Shown: positions 41,503-50,604, counted from the first letter of the stretch. The stretch is DNA of 64,000 nt from Firmicutes bacterium UBA6806 (GCA_002452745.1 DKFC01000012.1:1-64000); one strand, 5' to 3'. Notes: generated from the letters alone by a model not told the origin. A program made the numbers and translations.

Positions 41503-43146
41503 TTAAATAATGATATTTAAGTACACTGTTGTCGCCACAAAGAACGTCAGAATGGCAAGTGTAATTTCGTTGAAGGATAACTCCAATCCCTTAAAGAATT
41601 TGAGGAGTGACTGTCGTCTGACCATGAAAGCATAGGCCACAAAACTGAAGGCGTAGGTGATGATGTACTTAGGTAATTTTGAAAGTTGATAGAGAATGCT
41701 GTATTTTCCAGTATCCTCGGTAAAGAGTGAGAAAAAATAATCTCCAAATAGTCCCAGTGCAAGACTGATTAGTGCCAAGATTAAAAGGGCAATGATGGTA
41801 TTGGCTGGGATTGTTTTTTTCACCACATCAGCCTCATACTCTGGAATAGCCACATAGAAGTGCTGTTCCTCACGGGCGTTCTTCTCAGGTAACAGAATCT
41901 TGAGAAATTTGATAAATGACATCATCGTCCCCATGTTGATAACGATGAAGATAACTTCCATAAGTGAACCTGAGAAACTGCCTGAGATATAGTATTTAGA
42001 ATAACCGCCACTGAAGAGAGGCGCACCTGTTATGCTTAGAATTGCAAAGAGCAGAACCAGTGATAGAGACTTGGAGCGTCTGAACAAACCGTGCATTTCA
42101 CTGATTTTCCGAGTTTTATAGACCTCTATCAGAACTCCGGCAATTAGGAAGAGCAGGGTTTTAAAAATACCATGTGCGAAAATATGATAGATACCACCGC
42201 TGACGCCCTTACTCACAGGACTGCTGAGGCCAATCATGATAAGCCCTATCTGCGAGATGGTGTGATACGCCAAAATCAGCTTAATATCGCTTTGTGCAAA
42301 GGCGAAGATGAACCCCGCAATTGCAGTGATGACGCCCATCCAGACGAATAAAGGCGCAATTGGAAATACATCGCCAAAAATCCATAGAAGCCTTATAAAG
42401 AGATAGACGCCTGTTTTGACGAAGATTCCTGACAGGACGCCTGAGACAATTGAAGGGGCGCTCGCTGTACCGTGAGCTTTGGGAAGCCAACTGAATAGAG
42501 GCATGAGAGCTGCCTTCAGGCTGACACCTGTGAGCAATAGGGCAAATGGCAGGATGAGTGATTTTATATTTTGATGGGTTGTTACAAATTCACGAATACT
42601 GAAGAAGTCCAGTGCACCTGAGAATTTATAAAGATATCCAACCCCTAGTAAGAAGAACGTCATGGCAATCATATTGACCATGAGATAAATCATGCCATCA
42701 TACATGGACTGGCTGTCCTGTTTATACATAATTAAGATACTGACCACCACTGTGGCAACTTCAATCAAGATATAAATATTGAAGAAATCAGTGGAGAGAA
42801 AGATACCGTTAATTAGCCCTTGAAGGCTCAAAAACAGGAAGATAAAGAGCTTGTTCATATAGGATTTGTGCAGGTTGAATAGAATCATCGTACCGAAGAG
42901 GATACTGTTTAATAGAAGCATGGTAGCCGCTAAAAAGTCGATTCGGAGACTCATGCCATATGGAAGCGGTATCGCCGAAAGCTGCATCATAAGAGGCGTT
43001 CCCTGTGTCAGCATGACCTTCATGAAGTAAATAGAGAGCGAGACCAATAAAGCCTCGAGGATCAAGGCAATTTTTAGCAGAAATTTGCAGTGGCAAATAT
43101 AGAAGAAGAGTCCGACAATGATGGGGAGGATTACAAATGCAATCAT
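41503..43146 (-). CDS. mrpD: Mrp antiporter subunit D-like (proton-conducting membrane transporter)
   Basis: A 547-residue membrane protein of the NuoL/M/N-MrpA/D superfamily with about 14-16 helices. Core motifs include the TM5 Glu region (FFNIYILIEVATVVVSILIMY), the TM7-8 LKAALMPLFSWLPKAHGTAS loop with the key Lys, and ILAYHTISQIGLIMIGL. A ~60-residue cytoplasmic insertion and two extra C-terminal helices make it longer than typical MrpD (~490). It overlaps mrpC by four bases. Role: ion translocation in the Mrp complex. Last gene of the operon. Confidence 0.87.
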   Translation of the reverse strand: MIAFVILPIIVGLFFYICHCKFLLKIALILEALLVSLSIYFMKVMLTQGTPLMMQLSAIPLPYGMSLRIDFLAATMLLLNSILFGTMILFNLHKSYMNKLFIFLFLSLQGLINGIFLSTDFFNIYILIEVATVVVSILIMYKQDSQSMYDGMIYLMVNMIAMTFFLLGVGYLYKFSGALDFFSIREFVTTHQNIKSLILPFALLLTGVSLKAALMPLFSWLPKAHGTASAPSIVSGVLSGIFVKTGVYLFIRLLWIFGDVFPIAPLFVWMGVITAIAGFIFAFAQSDIKLILAYHTISQIGLIMIGLSSPVSKGVSGGIYHIFAHGIFKTLLFLIAGVLIEVYKTRKISEMHGLFRRSKSLSLVLLFAILSITGAPLFSGGYSKYYISGSFSGSLMEVIFIVINMGTMMSFIKFLKILLPEKNAREEQHFYVAIPEYEADVVKKTIPANTIIALLILALISLALGLFGDYFFSLFTEDTGKYSILYQLSKLPKYIITYAFSFVAYAFMVRRQSLLKFFKGLELSFNEITLAILTFFVATTVYLNIII

Positions 43147-43547
43147 TTGAAGCCTCCTCTCTTGTTCTTGACCTTGTTCCAGTTGGTTGAGCCGTACTTG
43201 TGATAGATTGAAATGAACATGGTGAGGCTAACGGCTGTTACGGAGATGCCAACGACGATTGCCGTAATCATAAGCGCTTGTGGAATTGGGTCTGCCACAG
43301 GGGTATTCAGCGAGATGCCAATGGGGGGAATGCTTCCATTTAGGCCAGTTCCTGCTGTCTCAACTGGGTTGTTGATGGACAGGAAAAAGAGAATAATCGC
43401 AGCTTGTATGATGCTCAGACTGATGATGGTCTTGACGATATTTCTTCTGGATGACAAGCCGTATATGCCAATCATAAAAAGCGCAAGGCTCGTGTTTTCA
43501 CCGTTTAGCCAATTTAGAGATAAAATATAGTTTAACGTATTTTCCAT
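43143..43547 (-). CDS. mrpC: Mrp antiporter subunit C
   Basis: A 134-residue NuoK-like membrane protein with three helices. It has LFMIGIYGLSSRRNIVKTIISLSIIQAAIILFF, the DPIPQALMITAIVVGISVTA motif characteristic of MnhC/MrpC, and a basic C-terminus. ATG 43547 is preferred (AAAGGTGAC just upstream); the frame extends nine codons further. Overlaps mrpD by four bases. A hairpin lies between it and mrpB. Confidence 0.9.
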   Translation of the reverse strand: MENTLNYILSLNWLNGENTSLALFMIGIYGLSSRRNIVKTIISLSIIQAAIILFFLSINNPVETAGTGLNGSIPPIGISLNTPVADPIPQALMITAIVVGISVTAVSLTMFISIYHKYGSTNWNKVKNKRGGFK

Positions 43548-43563
43548 AGAGTCACCTTTAACA

Positions 43564-43591
43564 AAATCATCCAAATCAGTTTGGATGATTT
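43564..43591 (-). terminator. Intercistronic hairpin between mrpB and mrpC
   Basis: Perfect 12-bp stem AAATCATCCAAA / TTTGGATGATTT with a four-nt loop, followed by TTTTGTT on the minus strand. It may be a partial terminator or processing site adjusting mrpC-mrpD levels. Confidence 0.5.
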
Positions 43592-43633
43592 GCCTTATAA
43601 TCCGATAGTGTTGTGTTTACAGGTAGAGTTGTA

Positions 43634-44020
43634 CTAAGTGGCTTCATAGAAGATAAAGCGTACAAAGATAATAATCATGCCGCATGCGACCTTTAAACCA
43701 ATTAAGAGGTTCATCAAAATCAAATAGAGCGTGTTGAACATGGGGAGCTTCACATTGAGATAGGTGAGCAAGAAGCCTATTGGAAAGAGCAAAATCAGAA
43801 GCAGGATAATTTTTTCTGCCAGCCGGATGCCTTTTAAATCGGTTTCACTAGATGGCATAACCAGATATTTGATAATGAAGAGCGATGCGATGATAGCGCC
43901 GCCTTGAAACCCGCCGCCGGGTGTCACATGGCCGTTTAGAATAATATAGATGCCAAAGAGCATGACAAATGGATAAATGCCGTTCAGCGTTTTTGAAACC
44001 AGATAAGAATGGTCATTCAT
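43634..44020 (-). CDS. mrpB: Mrp antiporter subunit B (MnhB-like)
   Basis: A 128-residue membrane protein with four helices and the MnhB hallmark GHVTPGGGFQGGAIIASLFIIKYL. ATG 44020 is chosen because GGAGGTGAT lies nine bases upstream; this start sits inside the end of the MbhE-like gene (eight-base overlap). Longer frames lack a ribosome binding site. Confidence 0.9.
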   Translation of the reverse strand: MNDHSYLVSKTLNGIYPFVMLFGIYIILNGHVTPGGGFQGGAIIASLFIIKYLVMPSSETDLKGIRLAEKIILLLILLFPIGFLLTYLNVKLPMFNTLYLILMNLLIGLKVACGMIIIFVRFIFYEAT

Positions 44021-44285
44021 CAATTTTATCACCTCCATCGTGTACGGATAAATAGACGACCCCAATAATACTGAATAGAAGCATAAGAGCTTCAAATAGT
44101 GTATCGTAATATCTGTAGTTCAGGTAAATTGAAGTGACTACATTGACTGCACCTGTTTCAGCATAGGCTGCGTTGACATAGTGTTTTGAGACGCTGTAAT
44201 CGGGGTTATAGGGGGTCATATGACCGATGTAGACAAGTGCAATTAAAACCAATGCAGTGTATACTGCAATCACTTTTCGCCTCAT
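44013..44285 (-). CDS. MbhE-like subunit (MrpA C-terminal piece)
   Basis: A 90-residue protein with two helices and the motif YAETGAVNVVTSIYLNYRYYDTLFE, the signature of MbhE / the C-terminal end of MrpA. In canonical Mrp systems it is fused in MrpA; here it is a separate gene, as in archaeal Mbh and some Mrp clusters. It overlaps its upstream neighbour by four bases. Confidence 0.85.
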   Translation of the reverse strand: MRRKVIAVYTALVLIALVYIGHMTPYNPDYSVSKHYVNAAYAETGAVNVVTSIYLNYRYYDTLFEALMLLFSIIGVVYLSVHDGGDKIDE

Positions 44286-44824
44286 TCAATCACCTCCTCA
44301 ACTTTGATAAAATGAATAGGTGCCTTAAGCGGAGGATGTTCTTTGAAGAACACTTCCAAGGCGTCCAACTTGTAGTTTTCAGGATGTCCCCAGATGGTGA
44401 GCCCATGTGAATCGTTTTGTAAAATCAATGCGTACTGGTGTGTCTCAATAATATGGTCAAAGGATTCCACCGTGTAGATAATCTGCGGTTCAATTTCCTG
44501 TTTGGCACAGAATTTTTCAACGATTTTAATAAAGTGTTGATGATCTGATGTATTGTAGCTCTTTGAATGAAGAGCGTCTTCAGAAACACAGTAATAAATC
44601 GTAAAAATCTTGTACTTTTGAAGGGCTACCAAGTAGAGGATAGTGGAAATCGTACTGCCTATAATCGCCTCAGCAAGGGCGACATCTGGTGCGTTGTATA
44701 AGAGATAGACAAATGAAATCGTCAGTGAAAAAGCACCCAGAAATATGACGGCATGACGCATTTTTTGAGTTTGTACAATGGTTATGGCCAATAGAATCAG
44801 TGCCAGTAAAGATGCTTTTAACAT
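44282..44824 (-). CDS. MbhD-like (DUF4040) subunit with soluble C-terminal extension
   Basis: A 180-residue protein starting at ATG 44824 (AAGGAG nine bases upstream). The first ~85 residues hold three helices and the DUF4040 motif NAPDVALAEAIIGSTISTILYLVAL, corresponding to MbhD or the late helices of MrpA. The last ~95 residues are soluble (SKSYNTSDHQHFIKIVEKF, IHFIKVEEVIE) and are not part of standard MbhD. I do not recognise that extension; it could be a regulatory domain facing the cytoplasm. Confidence 0.82.
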   Translation of the reverse strand: MLKASLLALILLAITIVQTQKMRHAVIFLGAFSLTISFVYLLYNAPDVALAEAIIGSTISTILYLVALQKYKIFTIYYCVSEDALHSKSYNTSDHQHFIKIVEKFCAKQEIEPQIIYTVESFDHIIETHQYALILQNDSHGLTIWGHPENYKLDALEVFFKEHPPLKAPIHFIKVEEVIE

Positions 44825-44828
44825 GAGT

Positions 44829-45122
44829 TTACTCCTTCTTAATCTTGTATCCGCTGTTAAATGCAGAGCGGGCAATGGAATGGGTAATCAGTGGGTTGAT
44901 AATCAGCGTTAAAATCATAATGAGAAAGACCTTCAGTGAAAAATAGGAAAGACCATGTTTTACCATGACACCAATCATGATGGTTATAAATCCTACGGTA
45001 TCTACTTTTGAAGCTACGAGAATTCTCGGGTAAAAGTTTTTAAACCTATAGATGCCCAAGATGCCAAAGGCGATAAATCCGATGCCTAAACCGATAAGTG
45101 TAAGGCCAATGTAATTTTGCAT
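44829..45122 (-). CDS. mrpG: Mrp antiporter subunit G
   Basis: A 97-residue, three-helix protein of the MnhG/PhaG family: GILGIYRFKNFYPRILVASKVDTVGFITIMIGVM (in two helices) and LTLIINPLITHSIARSAF. Its ATG overlaps the mrpF stop by one base. Confidence 0.9.
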   Translation of the reverse strand: MQNYIGLTLIGLGIGFIAFGILGIYRFKNFYPRILVASKVDTVGFITIMIGVMVKHGLSYFSLKVFLIMILTLIINPLITHSIARSAFNSGYKIKKE

Positions 45123-45373
45123 TAAAATCGCCCCTTTCTCTGTACGTAGATGGAAATGAAAATGATGCCGATAAACCCAAGCATGGCATAGACCAGGGCC
45201 AAATCCAAAAACATAGATTGATTTTTGAGACTGGCATATAGAACGATTAATACCAGTAGTTTCGAGGCCACCATATTGAGGCCAAGAAGTCTATCCCAAA
45301 GTGTTGGGCCAATTAAAATTCGAAGCAGACTCAGCGTCAGCAGGATGAGTAAAGTGCCAATGAGTAGTATCAT
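45122..45373 (-). CDS. mrpF: Mrp antiporter subunit F
   Basis: An 83-residue, three-helix MnhF/PhaF protein: LRILIGPTLWDRLLGLNMVASKLLVLIVLYA and FLDLALVYAMLGFIGIIFIS are diagnostic. Located between mrpE (33-bp gap) and mrpG. Confidence 0.92.
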   Translation of the reverse strand: MILLIGTLLILLTLSLLRILIGPTLWDRLLGLNMVASKLLVLIVLYASLKNQSMFLDLALVYAMLGFIGIIFISIYVQRKGRF

Positions 45374-45406
45374 ATAACCGCCTTTCGTTGACTCTGGATG
45401 AATCGG

Positions 45407-45889
45407 TTAGTGTAAGTGACGTTCTAGGTTCTGTTTAATCATCTTACCTGCAATGGCAGGGTTCTTAGTCTGAGTGTCAAGCCAGAGAACCTTAAGGGAA
45501 TTTTGGTAGAGGTCAAGGGTAACGGTTCCTGGTGTCAGTGTAATTGAGTTGGCTAAAATACACTTCTTATAAGGTTCTTTGAGGTCTGTGGTGATATCGA
45601 CGATGTCTGGATTAATCTGTCCAGTGATTATTTTGACGAGGATGGCAAAACCTGCTATATAGATTTCAAACAGGAGAACTAGAAAATATTTTGCCAGATG
45701 AAAAATATTAAAATTGTAATCATTGTAAAATGAATTCTTCATGAAAAATTTTTCAGAAACCGCAATGACAAAGAAATTTATCAGAATACCAGAGACAAGA
45801 GTCGAAGAGTTGTGATTTTCAAATAGGATGACCCAGAGGATCAATAGGATGAAGTGGAGCTGAAGGTAAAACAACCACTTTTGCTTCAT
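45407..45889 (-). CDS. mrpE: Mrp antiporter subunit E
   Basis: A 160-residue MnhE-like protein, first gene of the operon. Two or three N-terminal helices, then the conserved soluble part with KKCILANSITLTPGTVTLDLY and the late VLWLDTQT segment. ATG 45889 is chosen because AGGAGGTG lies just before it; a GTG at 45895 is part of that site. A candidate promoter (TTTAAA, 16 bp, TATAAT at 45943-45938) precedes it. Confidence 0.9.
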   Translation of the reverse strand: MKQKWLFYLQLHFILLILWVILFENHNSSTLVSGILINFFVIAVSEKFFMKNSFYNDYNFNIFHLAKYFLVLLFEIYIAGFAILVKIITGQINPDIVDITTDLKEPYKKCILANSITLTPGTVTLDLYQNSLKVLWLDTQTKNPAIAGKMIKQNLERHLH

Positions 45890-46005
45890 GCGCACCTCCT
45901 TGATTCAATTTAAATGGATTAGTTATATTGGAATGATTATACCCAGTCGCTAAATAATTTAAACTTGGAATTAAAAAATGACTTTAGAATAGGACTATGG
46001 ATATA

Positions 46006-46046
46006 AAAAAACTGTCTGGGCAGGTGAACCTGCGCAGGCAGTTTTA
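46006..46046 (-). terminator. Terminator of the M42 peptidase gene
   Basis: Stem AAACTGTCTGGGCAGG / CCTGCGCAGGCAGTTT with a four-nt loop, and a T-run on the minus strand just after the stop codon. Confidence 0.8.
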
Positions 46047-46049
46047 ATT

Positions 46050-47084
46050 TTATTCAGTCAAATAAAGGGCTATGAGCTTCATCGTGTTTTCCATAGCCGT
46101 GTAGTGCGTCCGCTCCATACCATGTGACGCATGGACTCCTGGGCCAATGAGAGCACCTTTAATATTGTGGCCGGCACGTAGTGCAGCGCCCACATCGGAG
46201 CCGTAAAACGGGTAGATATCCACAGCATAGTTTAGCTCGTTCTCTTTGGCGTATTGAATTAAATCGCCAGTGAGATGATAATCGTATGGGCCGCCAGAAT
46301 CTTTGGCACATATGGAAACATCGTATTCAGTACAAGTTAGATCCTCGCCGATACACCCCATGTCAACAGCCATGAGTTCAGAAATATCTTCGGGAATAAA
46401 TGAGGAACCATGTCCGACTTCTTCATAGTTTGAAATTAGGATTTTAGTTTTGTATTTCGGCTTTAGGCCGTGACGGTTTAAGAACTCCATGACACCAAAC
46501 AAAATAGCCACAGAACCTTTATCATCTATGAACCTGGATTTGAGAAAATCGTTTATAACAGTGGTTTTAGGATCAATGCAGATAAAATCGCCAACACCTA
46601 TTCCAAGTTTCAAAACGTCTTCTTTGTTCTTTACAGGTTCGTCTAGTCTTATCTCCATGGTATCAGGTGTCCTTGCGAGGGTACTGGCTTCTTTATGAAC
46701 ATGTGCCGCAGGGGCAGTGCTTAAAAAAGTACCGTGGTAGGTTTTACCATCACGAGTGTGTATTTTACAGTATTCGCTATCCAAAGTTGGCACAATTGGG
46801 CCACCCACTAGAGTGAATCTGAGTGTTCCAGTGGAAGTGACACTTCTCACCATGGCGCCTAATGTGTCCACATGAGCAGCTAATCCAACTGTCTTCATAT
46901 GGTCATGCCCTTCGATTGTGATGATGCCGCCGCCTTTATGTGTCTTTTCGAAATCATATCCAAACGACTCTGTCCAGCTGGCAATTAAATCCATAACATG
47001 ATGGGTATAACCGCTGGGACTATCGGTGAGCAGTAATTTTTTTGCAGTTTCAAAAACGTAGGACTTGTCAAAATCGAAATTCAT
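46050..47084 (-). CDS. M42-family metallopeptidase
   Basis: A 344-residue cytoplasmic aminopeptidase of the PepA/tetrahedral TET family. Binuclear metal ligands and catalytic residues are in LAAHVDTLGAMV (His), FIDDKGSVA (bridging Asp), NYEEVGHGS (catalytic Glu and ligand Glu), AVDMGC (Asp) and VHASHGMERTH (His). ATG 47084 follows GAGGTG; an ATG 12 bases earlier overlaps that site. It likely degrades peptides. It lies between the two Mrp gene groups without an evident functional link. Confidence 0.92.
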   Translation of the reverse strand: MNFDFDKSYVFETAKKLLLTDSPSGYTHHVMDLIASWTESFGYDFEKTHKGGGIITIEGHDHMKTVGLAAHVDTLGAMVRSVTSTGTLRFTLVGGPIVPTLDSEYCKIHTRDGKTYHGTFLSTAPAAHVHKEASTLARTPDTMEIRLDEPVKNKEDVLKLGIGVGDFICIDPKTTVINDFLKSRFIDDKGSVAILFGVMEFLNRHGLKPKYKTKILISNYEEVGHGSSFIPEDISELMAVDMGCIGEDLTCTEYDVSICAKDSGGPYDYHLTGDLIQYAKENELNYAVDIYPFYGSDVGAALRAGHNIKGALIGPGVHASHGMERTHYTAMENTMKLIALYLTE

Positions 47085-47225
47085 AAAACACCTCATTTCT
47101 GCAGATTGATTTGGGTCTTTTTGTGATTGCTATTGCTGAAAAGCATCCAAAGTTTTTATTATGTGAGAATAGTTTATCATTTTAACTTAAATTGCGCCAG
47201 AAGCACTTGCATAAAATTGTATTTT

Positions 47226-47903
47226 TTATGGTTCGAGGTATTCATCCAGAGCATCCAAGATCGTCTCCAGTGTCTTTTCGTCCATCATACCGGGATAGGC
47301 ATAGAGATATTCGTGATTTGGCCCTAAAAACACGGTTGTTGGAAATCCAGAAACACCAAATGAAGCGGCAATACTTTGATCTTTGTCCATAAAGACATTT
47401 AAATTGTAGCCGTTTGCATCCAGATAATCTGTTACAGTGGATTCATCTTCACCGACATCCATCGCCATCACATGGTATTTCTCATTTTGTGTCAATTCAT
47501 CTATAAGTGGCATTTCTTGTTTGCAATAGGTGCACCAAGTTGCCCAAAAGTTGATGATGACGATTTTATCTTTATAATCATAAAGCTGAGAGGTCTCACC
47601 ATCGAGTGATGTCAAGGTGAAATCTGGCCAGATATAGGGCTCTTTTTCACTTTCAGATGTGCCGTTGGATTGGTCAGTGTCCTCAGCAGGGACTTCATCT
47701 GCATTAGTGGTGGGTTCCACTGTGTCGGTCTCTCCTTGTGTGGACGAATCAGGTGTTGCCACTGAGTCAGAAGCCTCCTGAGACGTGTTTTCGGCACCGG
47801 GGTCAATAACCGCTTTTTGAGATTGATTTTGACACCCTGAAAAAATCAGGGCACTGACAGTCAAAAGAGTAGCAATTAACGTCATGTGTTTCATCTTTAA
47901 CAT
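47226..47903 (-). CDS. TlpA/ResA-like thioredoxin-fold lipoprotein
   Basis: A 225-residue lipoprotein: signal peptide with lipobox FSGC (Cys24), a ~65-residue Ser/Thr/Asp-rich linker, then a TlpA-type thioredoxin domain with active site WATWCTYCKQEMP and the cis-Pro loop GVSGFPTTVFLG. It should reduce or isomerise disulfides outside the cell membrane. The ccdA gene is directly upstream (22-bp gap), which would supply electrons. Natural operon partners for extracytoplasmic redox. Start ATG 47903 follows GGAAGGTG. Confidence 0.88.
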   Translation of the reverse strand: MLKMKHMTLIATLLTVSALIFSGCQNQSQKAVIDPGAENTSQEASDSVATPDSSTQGETDTVEPTTNADEVPAEDTDQSNGTSESEKEPYIWPDFTLTSLDGETSQLYDYKDKIVIINFWATWCTYCKQEMPLIDELTQNEKYHVMAMDVGEDESTVTDYLDANGYNLNVFMDKDQSIAASFGVSGFPTTVFLGPNHEYLYAYPGMMDEKTLETILDALDEYLEP

Positions 47904-47925
47904 AAGTCACCTTCCAAATTTTATT

Positions 47926-48630
47926 TTAGAGCAGTTCCAATAATTTGTTGACAATTGGGCCGAGGTTTCCAGTGAAAATAAGCAGTCCAAGAACAATCAT
48001 GAGAACGCCGGTTATGCGATTGATGGTCTTTGCATGCTTGCTGAGCCCTTGTGTATATTTTTCGATGGTATTGATAAAAAGAGCTGTAATCATAAAGGGA
48101 ACAGCCATTCCCATGGAATAAGTAAACAGGAGCTTAACCCCGTCAGAGACATTTGAACTCATGGCGGCAGTCGATGCCAAAATAGCCCCTAAAATTGGAC
48201 CAAAGCAAGGCGTCCATCCAAAGGCAAAAGCCATGCCCATTGCAATAGCTGTGAAAAAATTGACTTTCCCATGTGCCTTTGTCCTGCGATAATCTCGGCT
48301 GAGTGCTTTGATGTTGATGAAGCCAAGGCTATAAACGCCGAAGAAGATAATTGCAAGCCCGCTGATTTGAGACAGAATGACTTTGTGAGAGGCAAACAGT
48401 TTGCCAAGTGCACTGGCTGTGACGCCCATAATCATGAATACCAACGTGAAACCTACGATGAATCCAGCGGTCTGCCAGAGAACTAGCCTTTTTTTGTGTG
48501 AAATTTCCTCTGCATCAAATGACCCTGCAAGGTACATGATGTAAGCTGGAATCAGCGGCAGAAGACAGGGGGAGAAGAACGAGACAACACCCGCTGTGAA
48601 AGCCGTCCAGTATGAGACATTTAAAAACAT
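47926..48630 (-). CDS. ccdA: CcdA-type thiol-disulfide electron carrier
   Basis: A 234-residue membrane protein with six helices that passes reducing equivalents from cytoplasmic thioredoxin to external thiol proteins. The redox cysteines are in SFFSPCLLPLIPAYIMYLAG and FAFGWTPCFGPILGAIL. ATG 48630 (AAAGGAA six bases upstream) is preferred to an in-frame ATG 51 bases earlier. First gene of the ccdA-tlpA operon. Confidence 0.9.
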   Translation of the reverse strand: MFLNVSYWTAFTAGVVSFFSPCLLPLIPAYIMYLAGSFDAEEISHKKRLVLWQTAGFIVGFTLVFMIMGVTASALGKLFASHKVILSQISGLAIIFFGVYSLGFINIKALSRDYRRTKAHGKVNFFTAIAMGMAFAFGWTPCFGPILGAILASTAAMSSNVSDGVKLLFTYSMGMAVPFMITALFINTIEKYTQGLSKHAKTINRITGVLMIVLGLLIFTGNLGPIVNKLLELL

Positions 48631-48666
48631 GGCAAATTCCTTTCCGTGTAGAAATCTCTTTCTAAT

Positions 48667-48712
48667 TGAGAATATTCTCATTTATTATAAACTACATGAT
48701 AAGGGTTTTCAA
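48667..48712 (-). promoter_or_regulatory. ccdA-tlpA promoter with palindromic operator
   Basis: Minus strand TTGAAA (48712-48707), 17-bp spacer, TATAAT (48689-48684), followed at the expected start site by the perfect 14-bp palindrome TGAGAATATTCTCA (48680-48667). The palindrome resembles a Fur/PerR-family box (TGATAAT-ATTATCA) but with G/C substitutions. Confidence 0.6.
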
Positions 48713-48879
48713 TTAAGTTATTATTTTCACAGAGGGATTGAGCGTTATACTCACCACTTTTTGGATATAAATATATAAAATGAGCAATAAATACTGGAAT
48801 TATAGGCTATTATACAGTAAAATAGTCTTAAGTAAGAATTTTGACGGAAAATTAATACAGTCAAGTGGGGTGCGAATAT

Positions 48880-49047
48880 ATGGGCGATTACCGAATCACA
48901 AGAAGAGGTAAGTGGGTAATTGGCATTACTTGTTTTCTTGGATTATTGGCCATTATAAAAGGGTCGATTTATTTAGCAATATTTGGGTTGGTGTTAAGTG
49001 CTTTTTTACTGGCCGTTAGCATCTATGAAATCTTTATTAACCGATAA
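48880..49047 (+). CDS. Small two-helix membrane protein
   Basis: A 55-residue protein starting at ATG 48880 (GGGGTG upstream). A basic start (YRITRRGKW) is followed by two hydrophobic helices and a short tail. A terminator follows immediately, which supports a genuine single-gene transcript. Function unknown. Confidence 0.6.
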   Translation: MGDYRITRRGKWVIGITCFLGLLAIIKGSIYLAIFGLVLSAFLLAVSIYEIFINR

Positions 49048-49048
49048 T

Positions 49049-49079
49049 GGCATCCTTTGTTTTAGGGTGCTTTTTTTTA
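49049..49079 (+). terminator. Terminator after the small membrane protein
   Basis: Stem GCATCCT / AGGGTGC (one G-T pair), seven-nt loop, eight T. Confidence 0.75.
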
Positions 49080-49143
49080 TAAAAAAAAATGGAGTGATCG
49101 GTTACGAACAATTAAATATAAAACGGATAGCGGGGAGGTATTG

Positions 49144-50583
49144 ATGATAAGATACGGACCACTGCTTTGCATCATCATACTCATGATAAGTGCCGCTTTG
49201 TTGATGTTGACAAGGCGAGAGGTTAAAGCTCATCTCGTAAGTGGATTTGTTTTTTTGATATGTGCTGTTATGACAGCAGCGGCTTATTTTGAGTTTCACG
49301 GGCTGGGATACGAACAGCGATTTCTATACCATTTCTTTTCTGAGACTTCTTTGAGTCTCATCCTTTCTTTTGCCTTTTTTTCAGTTAACTTTCTGATTAT
49401 TTGGTTTTCAAGTTATGCCATTGATAAATACATTGAAAAAACAGAAGTCAATCTCTATTTTGGCATGGTTCTCATGCTCAACGCCTTTGTAACGACTATT
49501 CTCTTTTCAGATGATATGAGAATTATCTATGTTGCCTATGTCTTTGTTATCTTAATGTCTTACAAATTGATTAAAATTAAAAATAAGGTAGCTGTCCCTT
49601 ATGAGAAGACCAAATATATTGTGTTGAATTTGTTCGGATTGCTTCTTTTGGCTTCGGGACTCGTCATGTTTTATAAGCTGACTGGGATCGCGTCAATCCG
49701 CCAGATGAGGCATTATCTGGATTACAGTCAGGTGAATTACATGACGCTTAGTCTGACGCTTTGCGTTATAGGACTGGGCGTTGGAGGGGCACTCTTTCCC
49801 TTTTACTCATGGCTTCCCGATTTATATGCTTCTACACCAGCGCCGCTGAGCGCCCAATTGTCTTCTGTAACGATTAAAGTGGCACCTATTATCATGATGC
49901 GAATCGCCTATGAAGGACTTGGACTCATCTGGTTTTCAAATCTAAAAATGGATTTGGTGCTGATTATTTTAGGGATCTTGAGCATGCTCTCGGGTTCTGC
50001 CTTTGCGATTTTACAAAGAGATATAAAAAAGATGTTGGCTTATTCAACCATCGCTCAGCTGGGATACATATATCTCGCAATTGGACTTTCAAATTACTGG
50101 GGAATTCGAATTGCCATCTATCAGATTTTGGCGCATCTCTTGACGAAGTCTGCAGTCTATCTCAGTGTCAGCTCACTCTATGAGCAGACTGGTACAACTG
50201 AGATTGATGAACTTAGAGGTGTCGGAAGGGAAATGCCTGCTACGCTCTGCTGTTTCAGTTTAGGCGCTCTGTCCATGGTGGGAATTCCACTGCTCCCAGG
50301 GTTTATCACCAAGTGGTATTTATCCCTTTCTGCCATTGCCAACGGCATGGTGCTTCCAGTGGTGGTGATTCTCATCAGTTCAATTTTCAATGCAGCATAC
50401 TATCTACCTATTATTATCAACGGCTTTTATGGCAAGGGAAACTTATCTGGGAAAGTGGCGTTTTCCAAAGCCAAACCTCTAGGGGAGATGATTCCATTGA
50501 TGATTTTGGTGACGGCGATGGTGCTGTTTGGAGTTTTCTCAAATGTCTATTTTTCACACAATCCAGTTGGCTATTTTTACTAG
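49144..50583 (+). CDS. Antiporter-like membrane subunit 1 (MrpD/NuoN superfamily)
   Basis: A 479-residue membrane protein with about 14 helices. The superfamily core is visible: GGALFPFYSWLPDLYASTPAPLSAQLSS (the WLP-A loop), ILQRDIKKMLAYSTIAQLGYIYLAIGLS, and the IYQILAHLLTKSAVYLSVSSLYE helix with the conserved His/Lys. It should form one ion channel. ATG 49144 follows GGGAGG; a TTG precedes it in frame. First of three large subunits in a row. Confidence 0.83.
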   Translation: MIRYGPLLCIIILMISAALLMLTRREVKAHLVSGFVFLICAVMTAAAYFEFHGLGYEQRFLYHFFSETSLSLILSFAFFSVNFLIIWFSSYAIDKYIEKTEVNLYFGMVLMLNAFVTTILFSDDMRIIYVAYVFVILMSYKLIKIKNKVAVPYEKTKYIVLNLFGLLLLASGLVMFYKLTGIASIRQMRHYLDYSQVNYMTLSLTLCVIGLGVGGALFPFYSWLPDLYASTPAPLSAQLSSVTIKVAPIIMMRIAYEGLGLIWFSNLKMDLVLIILGILSMLSGSAFAILQRDIKKMLAYSTIAQLGYIYLAIGLSNYWGIRIAIYQILAHLLTKSAVYLSVSSLYEQTGTTEIDELRGVGREMPATLCCFSLGALSMVGIPLLPGFITKWYLSLSAIANGMVLPVVVILISSIFNAAYYLPIIINGFYGKGNLSGKVAFSKAKPLGEMIPLMILVTAMVLFGVFSNVYFSHNPVGYFY

Positions 50584-50604
50584 AGGATTGGTTAGGAGGC
50601 GCAA

